In this document: in pieces, positions 9,832 to 18,376 of the stretch | How positions within the stretch are numbered: position 1 is the first letter of the stretch | How the letters are laid out: every line of letters starts with the position of its first letter | From: Serratia sp. FDAARGOS_506 | GTDB taxonomy: Bacteria; Pseudomonadota; Gammaproteobacteria; Enterobacterales; Enterobacteriaceae | Length of the DNA: 64,000 nt | Direction of reading: 5' to 3' | Assembly: GCF_003812745.1 (NCBI RefSeq) | Contig: NZ_CP033831.1 | Location: 3,906,001-3,970,000 of the forward strand | Position numbers and translations under genes: made by a program | Notes under the pieces: model-generated | Told to the model about the DNA's origin: nothing | The model's input: only the letters and a program-made list of their open reading frames with translations | Databases searched by the model: none

Positions 9832-11244
9832 TTACGGCGTGGCGACCCGGTTACGGCCGGCGTTTTTCGCTTTGTATACCGCCAGATCCGCCAGTTTGAG
9901 CAGGTCAGCCAGGCTGTGGCCGGAACCGCTCGGGCAGGTCACCATGCCGATGCTGACGGTGATCTGCAGCGGATGGCCGGCCGGCATGGTGATCGACTCC
10001 GTCTCAATGCGTTGCCGCAGCCGTTCGGCCAGCTGCGCCCCATGCTGCGGCTGGCCGAGCGTCGAGACGATGGCGAACTCTTCGCCACCCATGCGGCCGA
10101 ACAGGTCATTGGCGTTCAGATCGGCGGCAATCGCGCGGGTAAAGGCCATCAGCGCCTGGTCGCCGCCGGCGTGGCCGAAACGGTCATTAATCGATTTGAA
10201 ATAGTCGATGTCGAGCATCATGACGCACACCAGCTCGCCTTTCTGGTCGATCACCCGCTCGCCGCGCTGCATAAACGCATTACGCGTCAACACGTGCGTC
10301 AACGCATCGTGATTCGCCACGTGCTCCAGCGTGCGCAGCAGCGCGTTGCGCGCATAGTTCATGCTGGCTACGGCGATGGGCCCCAGCGCCAGCAGCGCGA
10401 TGCCCAAACGCATCGATACCGCGTTCTGCAACACCTTCATGTCGAGCGTCGAGCTCAACAGCCCGAAATCGATCGCCATGTGGCACCACAGCACATAAAC
10501 CAGCACCGCAATCATGGTGCAGAACAGCGAAAAGGACATCGCCAGCCACAGCAGCACCGGCATCGGAAAGATCACCGCCCCGGGGCCGCCGATCAGCACG
10601 CTGCATAGCGCCGCCAGCGCCAGCAGAGCCAACACCGTGAGTTTTTGTCCTGCCTGCGGCCATTGGCTGCGCTGCATCAGCATGGAGCAGGCCGCGCGCA
10701 GGGGATGTCGCCAGTCGGCGGGAAACGCCAGAATGAACGGCATCAACGTGACGTAATTGGTGAATTCTGACGAGAACCACAGCGCCAGCGAGGTCAAATA
10801 AGGCCTGCCGAACAGCCACTGCGAGGTTGCAGCGCCCACCGCACCGGTAACGGCGGCGGCGGTCAGACAGATACCGAACAGGTACATGCTGGATGTGCCG
10901 CGCTGCAACATGCGCGCCTGAGGCGACAGCCGCATGAACCACAGATACCCTACCACCACGCCACTCAGATTGGCGGCGTTCAGCAGCAGCGTCTTTTGCA
11001 GCGAACTGCCGGTCAACAGATCCGCCGCCAGATACCCCAGCACCGCCATGCCCCATCCGGCACGCGTCGCCCATTTTGGGCGACGCACCAAAACGGCCAG
11101 CAGCACGGCGTTAACCGGCCAGAATAGCGCAAGAAAGCTGCCGGGACGACTCACGATGCCCAGCAGACACAGGACGAACACCAGCAAAAAAATGATGAGC
11201 GCGGGCCAGATTTTCCGGGTATCGGATAACGAGGTGGTTTGCAT
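9832..11244 (-). CDS. Membrane diguanylate cyclase (MASE1-like sensor + GGDEF)
   Basis: A protein of about 470 residues with roughly eight hydrophobic segments (residues 10-300; MASE1-like) and a C-terminal GGDEF domain (about 310-470) with the active-site motif GGEEF (in FGRMGGEEFAI) and DIDYFKSINDRFGH, so it should make cyclic-di-GMP. An allosteric I-site RxxD is not obvious at the expected position before GGEEF. The ligand of the membrane domain is unknown. The start is uncertain: ATG at 11244 has no good ribosome site, and the frame extends to 11295. Confidence 0.85.
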   Translation of the reverse strand: MQTTSLSDTRKIWPALIIFLLVFVLCLLGIVSRPGSFLALFWPVNAVLLAVLVRRPKWATRAGWGMAVLGYLAADLLTGSSLQKTLLLNAANLSGVVVGYLWFMRLSPQARMLQRGTSSMYLFGICLTAAAVTGAVGAATSQWLFGRPYLTSLALWFSSEFTNYVTLMPFILAFPADWRHPLRAACSMLMQRSQWPQAGQKLTVLALLALAALCSVLIGGPGAVIFPMPVLLWLAMSFSLFCTMIAVLVYVLWCHMAIDFGLLSSTLDMKVLQNAVSMRLGIALLALGPIAVASMNYARNALLRTLEHVANHDALTHVLTRNAFMQRGERVIDQKGELVCVMMLDIDYFKSINDRFGHAGGDQALMAFTRAIAADLNANDLFGRMGGEEFAIVSTLGQPQHGAQLAERLRQRIETESITMPAGHPLQITVSIGMVTCPSGSGHSLADLLKLADLAVYKAKNAGRNRVATP

Positions 11245-11579
11245 CTTGGGTCCAGAGACTTCCGCTAGCCTAAAGTGACAGTCTGTTCGCATCACAACCG
11301 TCGGCGGTGAGGCGAAAATAAACGGCCGACCCGCCTATTATTGCCAGTTTTGCCTGCCCGGACACCTGTTTATTCATCAAGGAAAAAATATTTGTGTATC
11401 AATATATTGACGGAATTCACCTCTCTGGCGCAGAAACTGCCAAGGCATTCCGGCCGTCTTGATCATTATGGTCAACTCAGCGGCTTTTTACCGGTAAAAA
11501 CGCCGTATTTTTCCTGAAAGACAAAATTAAATCGTGCAATGAGGGGATGTCCTCTTTTTCCTCTATTCAAAACCAATAA
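11245..11579. other. Intergenic region between divergent genes
   Basis: Moderately AT-rich divergent promoter region between the cyclase and the TonB receptor. Apart from the Fur sites at its right end I see no ORF, repeat or terminator I can support. Confidence 0.5.
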
Positions 11580-11580
11580 A

Positions 11581-11606
11581 TGATAATTATAATGATAATC
11601 GTTACT
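11581..11606 (+). promoter_or_regulatory. Overlapping Fur boxes
   Basis: TGATAATTATAATGATAAT followed directly by CGTTACTATT closely matches the Fur consensus (GATAATGATAATCATTATC) in at least two overlapping registers. It lies 26-50 bp before the TonB-receptor start, so iron-replete repression of that gene is expected. Confidence 0.85.
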
Positions 11607-11631
11607 ATTTATTGTTTTTCCATGGGATTAT

Positions 11632-13770
11632 ATGCACCAGTCAGTTCTTCACCACCCCACTAAAAGAAATAAAAATCACGTGCTTCGCACTCTGCCCCTG
11701 TTTGCCGGCCTGTTTCCCGCCCTGGCGATCGCCGCAGCCCCCGAAGCAAAAACAGAAGATGCCATTACGGTGACCGCCACCGCCCTGTCTGCCGGCAGCT
11801 ATAGCGCTGATACCGCCTCAACCGGCAGCAAAACCGCCACGCCGATCGGTGAACTGCCGCAATCGGTCAGCGTCGTCACCTCGCAGGTGATTGACGACTT
11901 TCAGGTCAAAAGCGTCAACGACGCGATGAAATTCGTCAGCGGCGTCACCCAAGGCAACACGCTCGGCGGTACCGAGGACGGCTTCGTCAAACGCGGCTTT
12001 GGGGTGAACTCCGACGGTTCGGTGTTCATCGACGGCGTACGCAGCAACCAGGGGCTGAGCATGGATGCTACGACCGAGCGCGTCGAGGTGCTCAAAGGCT
12101 CCGCATCGCTGCTCTACGGTATCCTCAGCCCCGGTGGCGTCATCAATCTGATCAGCAAAAAACCGCAGTATGACTGGAACACCCGCATCAGCGGCGCCAC
12201 CAACAGCTTTGGCGGCGGCAGCGGCAGCGTCGATGTGACCGGCCCACTGGGTGGCGGCTTCGCCTTTCGCCTGATCGCCGAACGCCAGCATGAGGATTAC
12301 TGGCGCAACTTCGGCAGCGACGAACACACGCTGCTTGCCCCGTCACTCAGCTGGTTCGGTGACAAGGCCTCCTTTAACATCGCCTACAGTGAATATAAGT
12401 ACGATATTCCTTACGATCGCGGCACCGCATTTATCGACGGCAAACCGGTCGATGTGCCCTACAACCGCCGGCTGGATGACTACGCCAACCGCGCCTGGGG
12501 CAAAAACAAACGCCTGAACGCCCATTACGAATATGCGCTGGATTCGATTTGGACCACCCGCCTCAACTACGCCTGGCTGCAACGCCGTTACGACAGCAAC
12601 GAAGTGCGCGCCACCGCGGTCGACACCACGACCGGGATCGTTTCGCGCCGCGCCGACGCCAACCGCGGCTTCAATCACCAGACCGACTATTACTCGTGGG
12701 ATCTGACCGGTTCGCCGCTGGTGTTCGGCATGCAGCACGATCTGCTGCTGGGCGTGGACTACGAGAAGAACCAGACTTATAAGGCCTATTCCTATCGCGG
12801 CAAGGTATCGAAGACGTTCAACATGTACGATCCGGCGTATGGCGAAGCGCCTGTCACCAACAGCACCACCTACAACGACGCGTTAAGCAACCTGCGCACC
12901 ACGCTGTTCAGCCGCTCCCTGTACGCCAAGGACAGCATTCATCTCACCGACCGGTGGATTGCGGTGCTGGGCGCACGCTATCAGTCGTATTACCAGAACA
13001 ACAGCAACGGGTTCCAGAAGCCGAAAAATACGCTCAATGACAAAGACGATCAGTTTTTGCCCCAGGCGGGGCTGGTGTATAAGCTGACGCCAAACCTGTC
13101 GCTGTACGGTAACTACAGCCGTTCCTTCACGCCATCCACCGCCATCGACGATAACGGCAACGTCGCCACGCCGGAAACCGGCACCACCTATGAGGTGGGC
13201 GGCAAATGGCAGATCACCCCGGCTTTCGACGCGACACTGGCGCTCTATCGTATCGATGAAAGCAATATGTCGATCTTTATCAACGGCGTAACCCGCAGCA
13301 TTCCCAAAGCGCGTTCCACCGGCGCGGAACTGGAGTTGAACGGCGAAGTGGCACCCAACTGGGATCTCACCGCCAACTACAGCTACGATAAAACCGAAAT
13401 CGTCGAAGACAACCTCAATCCGGCCAACGTCGGCAACCGGCTGGTCAACGCCCCGACCAATATGGGCGGCCTGTATCTCAGCCACCGCATGACGCTGCCG
13501 GTGGTGCCCGGCGAGGTGCGGGTCGGCGGCGGCGCACGCTATGTCGGCCGCCGCGCCGGCGATCCGGAGAACAGCTTCACCATGCCGGCCTACACCGTGG
13601 CGGATGCCTTTGTCGCCTGGGACAGCAAGCTGCTTGGCAAACATACTCAGCTGAAACTGAATGTGAAAAACCTGTTTAACCGCGAATACTATGCCTCCAG
13701 CGCCGGTAATCTGCGCGTGATTGAAGGCGAACCGCGCAGCCTCAGCCTGCAGGCGACGGTCGATTTCTAA
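11632..13770 (+). CDS. TonB-dependent ferric-siderophore receptor
   Basis: A 712-residue outer-membrane receptor. Signal peptide to about residue 35 (ends LAIAAAPEA), TonB box EDAITVTA just after it, plug domain (about 65-175; includes LPQSVSVVT and RVEVLKGSASLLYG) and a 22-stranded barrel ending with the canonical aromatic terminus SLQATVDF. This plug pattern is that of hydroxamate-type siderophore receptors such as FhuE/FoxA relatives, but the ligand cannot be named from sequence. No transport or synthesis genes adjoin it. Fur boxes upstream imply iron control. The ribosome site before the ATG at 11632 is poor (GGGATT), and a terminator follows at 13783. Confidence 0.93.
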   Translation: MHQSVLHHPTKRNKNHVLRTLPLFAGLFPALAIAAAPEAKTEDAITVTATALSAGSYSADTASTGSKTATPIGELPQSVSVVTSQVIDDFQVKSVNDAMKFVSGVTQGNTLGGTEDGFVKRGFGVNSDGSVFIDGVRSNQGLSMDATTERVEVLKGSASLLYGILSPGGVINLISKKPQYDWNTRISGATNSFGGGSGSVDVTGPLGGGFAFRLIAERQHEDYWRNFGSDEHTLLAPSLSWFGDKASFNIAYSEYKYDIPYDRGTAFIDGKPVDVPYNRRLDDYANRAWGKNKRLNAHYEYALDSIWTTRLNYAWLQRRYDSNEVRATAVDTTTGIVSRRADANRGFNHQTDYYSWDLTGSPLVFGMQHDLLLGVDYEKNQTYKAYSYRGKVSKTFNMYDPAYGEAPVTNSTTYNDALSNLRTTLFSRSLYAKDSIHLTDRWIAVLGARYQSYYQNNSNGFQKPKNTLNDKDDQFLPQAGLVYKLTPNLSLYGNYSRSFTPSTAIDDNGNVATPETGTTYEVGGKWQITPAFDATLALYRIDESNMSIFINGVTRSIPKARSTGAELELNGEVAPNWDLTANYSYDKTEIVEDNLNPANVGNRLVNAPTNMGGLYLSHRMTLPVVPGEVRVGGGARYVGRRAGDPENSFTMPAYTVADAFVAWDSKLLGKHTQLKLNVKNLFNREYYASSAGNLRVIEGEPRSLSLQATVDF

Positions 13771-13782
13771 CCCCCCATCTCC

Positions 13783-13811
13783 GGGCGCCGTTTGGCGCCC
13801 GTTTTCTTTTC
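13783..13811 (+). terminator. Rho-independent terminator
   Basis: GGGCGCC (13783-13789), loop GTTT, GGCGCCC (13794-13800), then GTTTTCTTTT. Ends the TonB-receptor transcript. Confidence 0.88.
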
Positions 13812-13819
13812 GCCCGGCG

Positions 13820-14281
13820 TCAAAGCGCCTTGCGGTACATCACGAAACCGGGGCGCTCCGCCACCTTGTCGTACAGCCGCATGGCGGTCTGGTTGCTTTC
13901 GTGGGTGTTCCAGTAAACACGCGGCAACCCCAGCTGCTGTGCGCGTTCATAGACCGCCGCGATCAGCGCCCTTGCCACCCCTTTACCGCGTACCGTCTCC
14001 GCGGTGAACAGATCCTGCAGATAACAGTTAGGCTGCAGCTGAGAGGTACTGCGGTGCAGGAGATAGTGCGTCAACCCGACCACCTGCCCCTGACGCTCAG
14101 CGACCAGGGCAAACATCGGTTCGTAGGCGTCAAAAAAACGCCGCCAGGTGGTCTGCGTCACCTCGTCGGGCAACGCCGTTGCCCCCTCACGGCCGTAAAA
14201 TGCGTTATACCCTCGCCATAGTGCCAGCCAGGCGGCGTAGTCCCGCGCTTCCAGCGGCCTGACCATGATGCTTTCACTCAT
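13820..14281 (-). CDS. GNAT-family N-acetyltransferase
   Basis: A 153-residue GNAT enzyme. The acetyl-CoA binding region is ETVRGKGVARALIAAVYERA (about residues 92-111), with the terminal pattern NTHESNQTAMRLYDKV..RPGFVMYRK usual for the family. Substrate unknown. GAGGAC lies just before the ATG at 14281; the longer frame to 14323 lacks similarity. Convergent with the TonB receptor, and 55 bp after the end of no other gene on its strand, so probably monocistronic. Confidence 0.88.
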   Translation of the reverse strand: MSESIMVRPLEARDYAAWLALWRGYNAFYGREGATALPDEVTQTTWRRFFDAYEPMFALVAERQGQVVGLTHYLLHRSTSQLQPNCYLQDLFTAETVRGKGVARALIAAVYERAQQLGLPRVYWNTHESNQTAMRLYDKVAERPGFVMYRKAL

Positions 14282-14336
14282 GATGTCCTCTTCGATGATG
14301 TCAAAATGCCCCGCCTCCAGCATAGAGCAGCGAGCG

Positions 14337-15152
14337 TCAGCGCGCAGGCGGCGGCATCACATTGGCGAGAAAATCCAGCAGCGCGCGGTTGAACAGCGCC
14401 GGCCGCTGCAGGGGCGCGAAATGGCTGACGCCCGGCAGCGTCACCAGACAGGCACCGGGAATGCTGGCACTTAGGTAAGCGGCATGCTCGGCGCGGATAA
14501 ACTCATCGTGTTCGCTGTGAACGACAGTCACCGGCACACGAATGGCCGCCAATTCCTGCGCGCTGTAGTTCGGCTGGCTGCTCATCATCAGGCTCACGGC
14601 GGCGACGAATTCATCGAACTCCTGCGGCGTCGGCGACAGCGCGGCATAGTCCTGCACGTGGCGCGCGAAGCAGCGCTCGACGACCGGGTTGGCGGCCGGC
14701 GGTTTCACACCGCTGGGATCCATATTGCAGCCGAAGAAAAAGACGCCGTCCACCCGCTGTGGCGCCCGATGGGCGGCGATAAGCGCGACGCAGGCGCCGT
14801 CGCTCCAGCCCGCCAGCGCGGCGTGCGGGATCCGCAGTGCGTCCATCACCGCCACCAGATCATCAGCCATTCGGTCGTAACGGTAAGGCCGGGCGTCGCG
14901 GGTGCTGCGCCCGTGCCCGCGGCTGTCGATGACCAGCACGCCATACCCGGCAGCCAGCAGCGCCGGCAGCTGATACCCCCAGTTGCCGCTGTGGCCCAGG
15001 CCGCCGTGCAGCAGGATCACCGTCGGCGCTGCGCCATGGGTGGCATACCAGATGCGCGCGCCGTCATGTTCGACAAATCCCTGACTGGACGCGGGCGGCA
15101 ACGGCGGCGCCCCCTGCGCAGCAAAGTGGGTCAACTCGTCGTCGGTTCGCAT
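14337..15152 (-). CDS. Alpha/beta-hydrolase fold protein
   Basis: A 271-residue cytoplasmic hydrolase. Oxyanion region VILLHGGLGHSGNWG (about 45-60), VLVIDSRGHGRS (about 75-86), nucleophile elbow GWSDGA (Ser near 118), and a C-terminal catalytic His in PGVSHFAPLQRP. This fits lactone/ester hydrolases of the MhpC/PcaD kind but the substrate cannot be assigned. AGGAGG precedes the ATG at 15152; the open frame continues 100 codons upstream without similarity. Likely monocistronic. Confidence 0.88.
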   Translation of the reverse strand: MRTDDELTHFAAQGAPPLPPASSQGFVEHDGARIWYATHGAAPTVILLHGGLGHSGNWGYQLPALLAAGYGVLVIDSRGHGRSTRDARPYRYDRMADDLVAVMDALRIPHAALAGWSDGACVALIAAHRAPQRVDGVFFFGCNMDPSGVKPPAANPVVERCFARHVQDYAALSPTPQEFDEFVAAVSLMMSSQPNYSAQELAAIRVPVTVVHSEHDEFIRAEHAAYLSASIPGACLVTLPGVSHFAPLQRPALFNRALLDFLANVMPPPAR

Positions 15153-15281
15153 CTTTTCCTCCTCATTCGCCGACGTTGTGCGCCAACAAGGCATCAAAGG
15201 AGTATAGATCGCACCGGCGAGCGGTGCCGTTCGCTTTCCCGACATATACTTAAGGGAGGAATCGCAATGGAGGACGGTGAG

Positions 15282-15449
15282 ATGAAGAAAATAATTCTCG
15301 TGTTTTTGATGCTGATGCTGAGCGGGTGTATCGGCGGAGGCGGCGGCCCGTCGAATGTGCCTTCGGCATCGCCGAATGAGCCTTATACCTGCACCAAATC
15401 CAGCGCCAACAGCGACTGCTCGCAATCGGTGGAACCGTCGATGTACTAG
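15282..15449 (+). CDS. Small lipoprotein, 55 residues
   Basis: Short signal MKKIILVFLMLMLSGC with a lipobox LSGC (Cys 16), then a Gly-rich linker (IGGGGG) and two further cysteines (37 and 46) that could form a disulphide in the mature 40-residue periplasmic lipoprotein. Function unknown. Two starts are possible: ATG 15282 with GGAGG eight bases upstream, or ATG 15267 with GGGAGGA six bases upstream, which would put acidic residues before the signal; I prefer 15282. A longer frame on this strand is a shadow of the hydrolase gene. Confidence 0.75.
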   Translation: MKKIILVFLMLMLSGCIGGGGGPSNVPSASPNEPYTCTKSSANSDCSQSVEPSMY

Positions 15450-15497
15450 CCGCATTCGGCGGGCCGTCACTTAACGGCCCGCCGCCTCAGGGCTGGA

Positions 15498-17948
15498 CTA
15501 GGAGGAGTGTTCCTCTTCGTTGGCCTGATATCGCGTCGCCTGCTGCTTCATAAACACCACTTCCTGCGGGCTGGACAGGCTCACTTCCTGCGCGCGCAGC
15601 AGCTTGAGGATATTGAACAGCAGTTCACTCTTGGTGGCGCCGACCATGCGCGGACTCGGCACGTAGCCGGTCACGCTCAGGATAATGCCGTCCGGCCCCA
15701 GCTGGCTGAAGCGCACGTAAGGCGCCGGCGTTTCCAGAATGGTTTCGTACTCGTTGTAGGCGCTGAGCAAGATATTGCGCACCTGCTCCGGATCGATTGA
15801 GGTCGGGAACGTCAGCGCGATGGTCACCACCCCTTGCGCATTACCCATAGTGGCGTTGCGCACGTTCTGCGAGATCAGCTGCGAGTTCGGTACGATCATG
15901 GTGGAACGGTCGCTGAGCTGGATTTCGGTGGCGCGCACGTTGATGCGCCGCACGTCGCCTTCCACGCCGCCAATGCCGATCATGTCTCCGACCTTCACCG
16001 GACGCTCGGTCAGCAGGATCAGGCCGGAAATAAAGTTCTTCACGATCTCCTGCAAACCGAAACCGATACCGACCGACAGGGCGCTGACGATCCACGCCAG
16101 GTTGCTCCACTGGATGCCCAGCGCCGCCAGGGTGATCAGAATCACCAACACATAGCCGATATTGCTGAACAATGTCACCAGAGAGGCGCGGATGCCGACG
16201 TCCGAGATGGTTTTTGGCAGCAGTTCCGATCCCAGCCAGCGCCGCACCGCACGCAGAATGTAGATGCCGATCGCCAGGCAGATCACGGCGTTGAGCAGGT
16301 TGCCGGGCACGATATTGAAACGCTGCAGCCCTTCGCCGGTCAGGATGGAGACGATTTTCTCCATCAGCGAGCCCGGCGTGGTGCTGCCGAACGAGCCGTT
16401 GAACAGCGCGACGATCATCAACAGCAACAGTGAACATTTGGCCAGCGCGGTGGTGATGATCGACATCTGCTCCAGATGGCGATCCTTGAAGCTAAGCGTT
16501 TTCTTCAGCATCTTGCCGCTGACGGTCTGCGGCGAAAACAGCGCGGCGCACAAGTCGGTGGCGAACAGCACCATAAAGTAGAACGCCATCAGCACCAGCA
16601 CCACCCAGATCAACTGGTAGGTCAGGAAGCGAGCGAAGGCGATGTAGCCGATGAGCAAGGAAAGCAGGATCACCACCGAGCAGACCAGGGTGACGAGGTG
16701 CACCAGTCCGCCGACCAGCGTGCGTTTTTCCAGGTGCGCGCCCTGCTGTTCCAAACGGCGACGAATGCGCTGGCCGCGCAGCGGCGCTGCCAGCAGCACC
16801 ATGCCGATCAGCCCCGCGACCAGGCCGTTGCCAAAGATGGTGGTGGCCAATGAGGCGCTGACGACGTTGTTGATCAGCTCCACGGTGCCGAACGCCAGCG
16901 CCAGGCCGGCCAGCAGCGGCGAGAAGTAACGCAGCCCGGCGGCCACGTCGTTATCCATGGAAGCCAAACGCCACGACGGGCGATTCAACGACAGCGCCGC
17001 ACGCCCCAGCCCGGCGATCAGCGCGCAGAAAATCCCCAGACGGTTGAAACCTTCGGCGAAATCCTCCAGCGTCACCGGCAGCGGCTGCACGCGCACAAAG
17101 ACGTAATACAGCAGGTTCAGCGCGATTGAGGTGGTGACCACCGTCACCGCCACGGTGACGATCGCCATGAAGCTGCGGCGCAGGCGCCCGTCCGGCAGGA
17201 AACGGATGCTGACCCAGGCGAGGAAACGCTCGGAGAAATAGCGCCCCCAGGACCAGACAATCACCGCCAGCGCCAGCAACGCCAGCGTGCCGTACCGCCA
17301 CTCCTCCTGCCAACTGGCGTCCCAGGCCGCTTTCATCTCGGCGTTGAACTGATCCAGCCGCTGCACGTCATCCGCGGACGGCTGCACCACCGGCGCCCAG
17401 AATTTGACGCCCAAAATGCTGCCGGTATTCAACGCCAGCTGGGTTTTAAACGCTACCCGGCGCAGATCGCCGATCTGTTGCCCCAGATCGAAGGCGCTGG
17501 TCTTGATGGCCTGCGCGCGTTTTACCGCATCATCCAGCTGTTTTTTGCTATTGTTCAGCGCGTTGCGCTGCTGGGCCACTGCGGGAGTTTCCGGCAGCGC
17601 GCCGGCAGCCGGGGCCGGCCCCAGGACGTCCAACTGCGCCTGCAGTTTCTCCTGCAGCGGCTGCAGATCGGTAGACAGTTTATCCATGCCGGCAACCAGA
17701 TCGTCGGTCGCCAACCGCAGTTTGCTGAGCTGGGTGTCGGTGGTCGCTTTGGAAACCAGCTGCTTCATGCTGTCCAACTGCTTTTGCGCGGCTTTCAGCT
17801 GCGTAGCGGGATCGGGCGCGCTTTCGGCGGCGGGATCATCCTCGGTGGCGGCGACGGCGCCGAGCGGCGTCAGCTGCAAACCAAACAGCAATAACAACAA
17901 CAGCAGGAACGGGCGAGGCTTTAACATAAATTCAGTGCTCAGCATCAT
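15498..17948 (-). CDS. MscS-family mechanosensitive channel with DUF3772 domain
   Basis: An approximately 810-residue inner-membrane channel. Signal-like hydrophobic N-terminus (LLLLLLFGLQLTPLGAVAA), a periplasmic coiled-coil-prone DUF3772 domain (about 45-200), around ten membrane segments (about 215-600) and the C-terminal MscS core (about 600-780; SVGIGFGLQEIVKNFISGL is the pore helix region, followed by the beta domain with IGGVEGDVRRINVRATEIQL). Such large MscS paralogues release solutes on hypo-osmotic stress. Start uncertain: 17948 is the outermost ATG and 17927 (MLKPRPF) is also plausible; neither has a good ribosome site. Confidence 0.9.
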   Translation of the reverse strand: MMLSTEFMLKPRPFLLLLLLLFGLQLTPLGAVAATEDDPAAESAPDPATQLKAAQKQLDSMKQLVSKATTDTQLSKLRLATDDLVAGMDKLSTDLQPLQEKLQAQLDVLGPAPAAGALPETPAVAQQRNALNNSKKQLDDAVKRAQAIKTSAFDLGQQIGDLRRVAFKTQLALNTGSILGVKFWAPVVQPSADDVQRLDQFNAEMKAAWDASWQEEWRYGTLALLALAVIVWSWGRYFSERFLAWVSIRFLPDGRLRRSFMAIVTVAVTVVTTSIALNLLYYVFVRVQPLPVTLEDFAEGFNRLGIFCALIAGLGRAALSLNRPSWRLASMDNDVAAGLRYFSPLLAGLALAFGTVELINNVVSASLATTIFGNGLVAGLIGMVLLAAPLRGQRIRRRLEQQGAHLEKRTLVGGLVHLVTLVCSVVILLSLLIGYIAFARFLTYQLIWVVLVLMAFYFMVLFATDLCAALFSPQTVSGKMLKKTLSFKDRHLEQMSIITTALAKCSLLLLMIVALFNGSFGSTTPGSLMEKIVSILTGEGLQRFNIVPGNLLNAVICLAIGIYILRAVRRWLGSELLPKTISDVGIRASLVTLFSNIGYVLVILITLAALGIQWSNLAWIVSALSVGIGFGLQEIVKNFISGLILLTERPVKVGDMIGIGGVEGDVRRINVRATEIQLSDRSTMIVPNSQLISQNVRNATMGNAQGVVTIALTFPTSIDPEQVRNILLSAYNEYETILETPAPYVRFSQLGPDGIILSVTGYVPSPRMVGATKSELLFNILKLLRAQEVSLSSPQEVVFMKQQATRYQANEEEHSS

Positions 17949-18110
17949 TATCTGATAGACAGACGAACAGGCGGCGGCAGAACCGTCGCTTAACCATAAA
18001 CGCTAATTATAATAGCTGCTTAATGTCGGCCGAAATACAGTAATTATTCCCATTGTGTGCCACACGCACCCGCCGTACTTAGCTTGCTGATTATTCAAGC
18101 ACTTTTACAC

Positions 18111-18139
18111 TGGCGGCGCGATAAAAAGCGCTCTATACT
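18111..18139 (+). promoter_or_regulatory. Candidate promoter of leader-ABC-F unit
   Basis: TATACT at 18134-18139 is a good -10; the -35 at the standard 17-bp distance (18111-18116, TGGCGG) is poor, suggesting help from an activator. A small palindrome GTGTG-C-CACAC sits at 18055-18065. Transcription would start near 18146. Confidence 0.4.
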
Positions 18140-18180
18140 CCTGCCACCGATTAACCTGCAACCAATAAAGGAGGATTACT

Positions 18181-18264
18181 ATGCTGACGTGTGAACTGTT
18201 TTTTCACTCACACTTCTTTGGTAATCGCCGCCGCTCAAGCATTACCGGTATCGTGCTGCGATAA
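18181..18264 (+). CDS. 27-residue leader peptide upstream of ABC-F gene
   Basis: A short ORF of 27 codons plus TAA with an ideal ribosome site (AAAGGAGG, seven bases before ATG), far better than that of the ABC-F gene it precedes by 112 bp. The peptide contains FFHSHFF (residues 7-13) and RRR (16-18, three CGC codons), the sort of aromatic and basic content seen in ribosome-stalling peptides. Its last third (18232-18240) is one arm of an RNA stem with sequence just after its stop. I infer a regulatory leader (translational attenuator). I do not recognise it as any named enterobacterial leader. It is too short for standard annotation. Confidence 0.72.
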   Translation: MLTCELFFHSHFFGNRRRSSITGIVLR

Positions 18265-18376
18265 CCCAGCTTGAGCGAAGCTTACTAAAATCCGAGATCT
18301 TCCCTCCGGCTTACCGGGTTGTCGTCAGCGATGTTTGACGATAGGCATTGTTATGCCTGTAACTCTTGAGTAAGCA
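18232..18376 (+). promoter_or_regulatory. Alternating RNA stems controlling ABC-F translation
   Basis: Stem A: CGCTCAAGC (18232-18240, inside the leader ORF) with GCTTGAGCG (18269-18277), perfect. Sequestering pair: GCTTACT (18280-18286) with AGTAAGC (18369-18375), which ends two bases before the ABC-F start and covers its weak GAG ribosome site. Competing hairpin if stem A is blocked: AGCTT (18268-18272) with AAGCT (18278-18282). Extra hairpins at 18305-18318, 18322-18341 and 18343-18358. No T-run follows, so control would be translational. The pairings are read from sequence; their use is inference. Confidence 0.55.

Noticed and set aside
18301-18360. Rho-independent attenuator before the ABC-F gene
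   Set aside because: The hairpins here are not followed by a T-run, so transcriptional termination is unlikely; translational control fits better.
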